Assembly: GCA_031551965.1 (NCBI GenBank) | Contig: JAVBMW010000028.1 | Span: 1 to 64,000, forward strand | Length of the DNA stretch: 64,000 nt | Source: CALVGQ01 sp031551965 | GTDB lineage: Bacteria > Bacillota_I > Bacilli_A > Erysipelotrichales > Erysipelotrichaceae | Direction: 5' to 3' | In this document: positions 60,732 to 64,000 of the stretch, piece by piece | How the letters are laid out: each line of letters starts with the position of its first letter | Position numbering within the stretch: position 1 is the first letter of the stretch | Position numbers and translations under genes: made by a program | The notes under the pieces: model-generated | What the model was told of the DNA's origin: nothing | Database searches by the model: none | The model's input: only the letters and a program-made list of their open reading frames with translations

Positions 60732-63700
60732 ATGTTAAAACTGACTGATGTAAAAAAGTCTTATAAAACATTTGATTTTGTACAGAAAGCATTGGATGGA
60801 GTATCCATTACTTTTCGTGATAATGAGTTTGCCGCAATACTTGGACCTTCGGGTTCAGGTAAAACGACGATGTTGAATATTATAGGTGGTTTAGATCATT
60901 ATGATTCAGGGGATTTAGAAATCGATGGTATTTCAACTCAAAAATATAAATCAAAAGATTGGGACACCTATCGAAACAATCGAATTGGGTTTGTATTTCA
61001 AAGCTATAATTTGATCACTCACCAAACAATTTTAGCCAATGTCGAAATGGCTTTAACCTTAAGTGGTGTACCTGCTAAACAGCGTCGTGCAAGAGCGATT
61101 GAAGCATTAACTAAAGTAGGATTACAAGATCATATACGAAAAAAACCAAGTCAATTAAGTGGAGGACAAATGCAACGTGTTGCGATTGCCCGTGCTTTGA
61201 TCAATGATCCAGAGATATTGCTTGCCGATGAGCCTACTGGAGCACTTGATACTCAGACAAGTCTTCAAGTGATGGAGCTGCTTACTGAAATCGCTAAAGA
61301 CCGACTTGTCATCATGGTTACACACAACAATGAATTGGCTGAACAGTACGCAACCCGTATCGTTTCAGTAAAAGATGGAAAAATTATTGGTGATACAAGA
61401 CCTTTTGATCCAAGTACTGAAGTTATAGAATCGAATAAAGTTATCAGGAAAGCAGGAATGTCATTTTGGATGGCGATCAATCTTTCATTTAGTAATTTAA
61501 TGACTAAAAAAGGAAGAACATTTGTCACAGCCCTTGCAGGATCGATCGGGATCATTGGGATTGCGGCAATTTTGGCATTGTCTAATGGTATCAATAATTA
61601 CATTAAAAATATTGAACAGGAGACAATGAGTATTTATCCAATTACCATTACTAGTTCTGGTTTTGATTTATCCAGTATGGTTGGAAGAGGAGATAGCGAC
61701 AAATCCAATGAAGAAGCAACTGGAATTCGTCAACGGAATGTTGTGAATAGCTTGTTTTCTGTGCGTCATAAAAATGATCTATCAGCATTAAAAAATTATA
61801 TCGACCAAAATAAAAATGAAATTGATCCTTACGTTCATATGATTCAATATAGTTATGATATTACACCTCAAATTTATCTTTCAAATACTGAAGATGCGAT
61901 CGATCAGGTTAACCCCGATTCGATCATGTCGAAATATGGAATTGGATCAAGTAGCGGAATGGCTAGTATCATGAGTAGTTTTGGCGGTTCAATGGGGGGC
62001 ATGGAAATGTTCCGTGAAATGCCAAGTAATCTTGAAATGTATGAGTATCAATATGAAGTCATGGCAGGACGTTGGCCTGAAAGCTATGATGAAACCGTTT
62101 TAGTATTAGCTGGAAATAATGTCATTACAGACTATGAACTATATTCTATGGGTCTACTTGATCGTAGTGAACTAAAGAAAATTGTTGAATCCTTTGTGAA
62201 CAATACAGAAACAACAATTGAACAAAGCGAAAAAAGCAATCTAACCTATAGCGACCTTATGGCAGTAACCTATAAAGTAATAACTCCTGCAGATCGTTAT
62301 CAATATGATGAGAAATATGATATTTGGGTAGATAAATCAAGTGATACAGAGTTTATGAAAAAAGTAGTAGATAATGGCGTTACCTTAAAAATCGTTGGGG
62401 TCGTACAACCTGCACCAGATATTACTTCAACAACTTTATCCGCAGGGATCAATTACCAATCTTCATTGATTAGTTATTTGATGGAACATGCTGCAAATAC
62501 CAAAGTAGTTCAAGATCAAATAGCACGACCTACAGTTAATGTGATGAGTGGAAAAACATTTATTGAAGAAAATGAAGAATCAAAAAATAAATTTAATTTT
62601 GCAGATGCGATCAAAATCGATGAAAAAGCAATAAAGAACGCATTTAATGTAGATACATCGAAGTTTAATATTGATTTATCTGGATTACAGGATACTAATA
62701 TCGATTTTTCTTCTATTTCTTCACCGGATATAAATGTTAATGAAATCCTTGGTGATCTCGCAAATCAAGTCAATATTCCTACGGAAGCACTTCAACCAAT
62801 TTTTCAGGAAGTTCTAAATAATTTTATGGCATCTCAGGTTATCAAATATCCAGATCCGTTAGTACAACCTGATTCGGATCAAATGCTTATTGATTTAGGT
62901 GAATATTTGGCTGATCCAGTGGTACAGGCAACACTTGAAAGTCAATTATCAGGAATAATTGAACCTGGACAAATCCAAGGACAAATCACTTCGACATTAC
63001 AAAATGCAATGCAAAATATCATGCAAGCCTATGTATCTCAAATCATGGGAGTAATTCAATGGCAAATTGAGTCAACAATGAATAATGCATTATCACAACT
63101 TCCAGAACAGATGCAAAGTGCGATCAGTATCGATTCAAAAGCTTTCGCCAATGCATTTAAATTAAATATGTCTGAAAATGATTTGTTGGAGTTGATGACC
63201 TCTTTAATGAGTGTTGAAGAAAGTACTTATGATCGAAACCTAAATCTGCTTGGTTATGCAGATTCTGCAATTCCTTCAACAATTAATATTTATCCTCTTG
63301 ATTTTAATTCGAAACAAAATGTAGCTGATTATTTGACAGACTACAACAACACAATGAAAGCATTAGACCAATCAGAAAAAACAGTAAGTTATACTGATAT
63401 TGTAGGACTTATGATGTCCAGTGTAACCAATATCATTGATATGGTTTCCTATGCATTGATAGCCTTTGTCGCTATTTCATTGATCGTTTCATCAATTATG
63501 ATTGGTGTTATTACGTATATTTCTGTTCTTGAAAGGAAGAAAGAAATTGGTATTTTAAGAGCACTTGGGGCAAGTAAAGGAAATATCCGACTTGTGTTCA
63601 ATGCCGAAACACTTATCGTTGGACTTGTAGCAGGACTACTGGGAGTTGGGGTAACATACGCAATCAGTGTTATTGCCAATATCATTATCTATAACGAGTT

Positions 63701-63845
63701 TGGGATCGCGAATATTTCACAGTTGCCATTTGTGGCGGCAGTGATACTAGTCGCAATCAGTATGTTTTTAACATTTATTGCGGGATTATTCCCATCCTCT
63801 GCAGCGGCTCGTAAAGATCCTGTTGAAGCATTACGAAGTGAATAG
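60732..63845 (+). CDS. Fused ABC ATPase and FtsX/MacB-type permease
   Basis: 1037 residues. The N-terminal ATPase of the LolD/MacB type (about 1-225) has Walker A GPSGSGKTT, LSGGQMQR and LLADEPTGALD. One membrane segment follows (about 260-285; TALAGSIGIIGIAAILALSNG), then an extracytoplasmic part of about 600 residues, and three C-terminal membrane segments with FtsX signatures (RKKEIGILRALGASKGNI; SSAAARKDPVEALRSE). The family moves peptides or lipids or senses envelope stress rather than importing sugars. The large outer part includes a Gln/Asn-rich helical stretch (about 740-830). A terminator follows. Confidence 0.9.
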   Translation: MLKLTDVKKSYKTFDFVQKALDGVSITFRDNEFAAILGPSGSGKTTMLNIIGGLDHYDSGDLEIDGISTQKYKSKDWDTYRNNRIGFVFQSYNLITHQTILANVEMALTLSGVPAKQRRARAIEALTKVGLQDHIRKKPSQLSGGQMQRVAIARALINDPEILLADEPTGALDTQTSLQVMELLTEIAKDRLVIMVTHNNELAEQYATRIVSVKDGKIIGDTRPFDPSTEVIESNKVIRKAGMSFWMAINLSFSNLMTKKGRTFVTALAGSIGIIGIAAILALSNGINNYIKNIEQETMSIYPITITSSGFDLSSMVGRGDSDKSNEEATGIRQRNVVNSLFSVRHKNDLSALKNYIDQNKNEIDPYVHMIQYSYDITPQIYLSNTEDAIDQVNPDSIMSKYGIGSSSGMASIMSSFGGSMGGMEMFREMPSNLEMYEYQYEVMAGRWPESYDETVLVLAGNNVITDYELYSMGLLDRSELKKIVESFVNNTETTIEQSEKSNLTYSDLMAVTYKVITPADRYQYDEKYDIWVDKSSDTEFMKKVVDNGVTLKIVGVVQPAPDITSTTLSAGINYQSSLISYLMEHAANTKVVQDQIARPTVNVMSGKTFIEENEESKNKFNFADAIKIDEKAIKNAFNVDTSKFNIDLSGLQDTNIDFSSISSPDINVNEILGDLANQVNIPTEALQPIFQEVLNNFMASQVIKYPDPLVQPDSDQMLIDLGEYLADPVVQATLESQLSGIIEPGQIQGQITSTLQNAMQNIMQAYVSQIMGVIQWQIESTMNNALSQLPEQMQSAISIDSKAFANAFKLNMSENDLLELMTSLMSVEESTYDRNLNLLGYADSAIPSTINIYPLDFNSKQNVADYLTDYNNTMKALDQSEKTVSYTDIVGLMMSSVTNIIDMVSYALIAFVAISLIVSSIMIGVITYISVLERKKEIGILRALGASKGNIRLVFNAETLIVGLVAGLLGVGVTYAISVIANIIIYNEFGIANISQLPFVAAVILVAISMFLTFIAGLFPSSAAARKDPVEALRSE

Positions 63846-63853
63846 TAACATTC

Positions 63854-63885
63854 AGGTACTTATCAAATTGATAAGTGCCTTTTTA
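63854..63885 (+). terminator. Terminator after ABC-FtsX gene
   Basis: AGGTACTTATC (63854-63864) pairs with GATAAGTGCCT (63870-63880, one T-G pair), then TTTTAG. Confidence 0.8.
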
Positions 63886-63955
63886 GTGTTTGAAATATCG
63901 ATCGTTTTGAATTATTATAGATAAATACTACTTAAACTTATAGGAGCGTGCGAAA

Positions 63956-64000
63956 ATGGATTTTAAGAAAAGAGCGAAACAAATTAAAACTGATACCCCT
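63956..64000 (+). CDS. Start of a gene cut by the window end
   Basis: TAGGAGCG precedes ATG 63956; the 15 visible codons read MDFKKRAKQIKTDTP. The charged start recalls DUF1232/YkvA-type small membrane proteins, but too little is present to be sure. Confidence 0.5.
   Translation, partial: MDFKKRAKQIKTDTP

Overview
The window is AT-rich and gene-dense, with short intergenic gaps, strong AGGAGG-type ribosome binding sites, many intrinsic terminators and CcpA-like cre sites. This points to a low-GC Bacillota, most likely a gut-type fermentative member such as an Erysipelotrichaceae relative; the taxon is inferred, because no rRNA or marker gene is present. Nearly all of it is a carbohydrate-acquisition region: three beta-glucoside/cellobiose-type PTS loci, a further PTS locus carrying a 6-phospho-N-acetylmuramidase-like gene, pentose genes for xylose and arabinose, glycosidases of families GH1 (three), GH2, GH13 and GH43, four AraC-type regulators, and four regulators with PTS-regulation domains (PRD).

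Layout. 0-4.6 kb: a BglG/LicT antiterminator, a beta-glucoside EIIBCA and a 6-phospho-beta-glucosidase. 4.6-6.5 kb: an accessory patch with an orphan Bro-N/DinD-like protein and a relic of the GH43 gene. 6.5-8.2 kb: a divergent TetR/short-chain dehydrogenase pair. 8.2-13.8 kb: AraC, xylA, xylB and a GH43 enzyme. 13.8-18.6 kb: AraC, a ribulokinase-like kinase, araD and araA. 18.6-22.2 kb: a GH2 enzyme divergent from an AraC regulator. 22.4-24.3 kb: a MATE exporter and a Nim-like flavoprotein behind an attenuator-like leader.

24.5-30.6 kb: a LicR-type regulator divergent from EIIB, EIIC, EIIA, a GH1 enzyme and a membrane protein. This GH1 enzyme has Gln in place of the acid/base Glu. 30.8-35.2 kb: EIIA, LicT, EIIBC and GH1, with two RNA antiterminator (RAT) sites that each overlap a terminator. 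35.3-35.8 kb: non-coding DNA with relic copies of regulatory sequence found elsewhere in the window. 35.9-38.9 kb: DMT transporter, GNAT, an unknown protein and a HEAT-like protein.

39.0-47.4 kb: a divergent catabolic cluster centred on an AraC regulator. On one side are esterase, metallo-beta-lactamase-fold (MBL) hydrolase and ChbG-like deacetylase; on the other are a GPH sugar symporter fused to an esterase, a GH13 alpha-glucosidase and a second MBL hydrolase. This is the best candidate here for an undescribed system, perhaps uptake and cytoplasmic deacylation of acylated alpha-glucosides. 47.4-49.8 kb: NmrA-like, MarR, HxlR and a frameshifted flavin-binding protein gene. 49.9-52.8 kb: three tandem DUF2500 genes and a YkpA-like ABC-F protein.

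52.9-58.4 kb: a LicR-type regulator, an EIIB fused to what looks like half an EIIC, a full EIIC, a MupG/DUF871 gene and another EIIB. 58.5-64 kb: HIT, HAD, DUF2238-like and a fused ABC ATPase/FtsX-type permease, then the first codons of another gene. No rRNA, tRNA, CRISPR array or intact insertion sequence was recognised.
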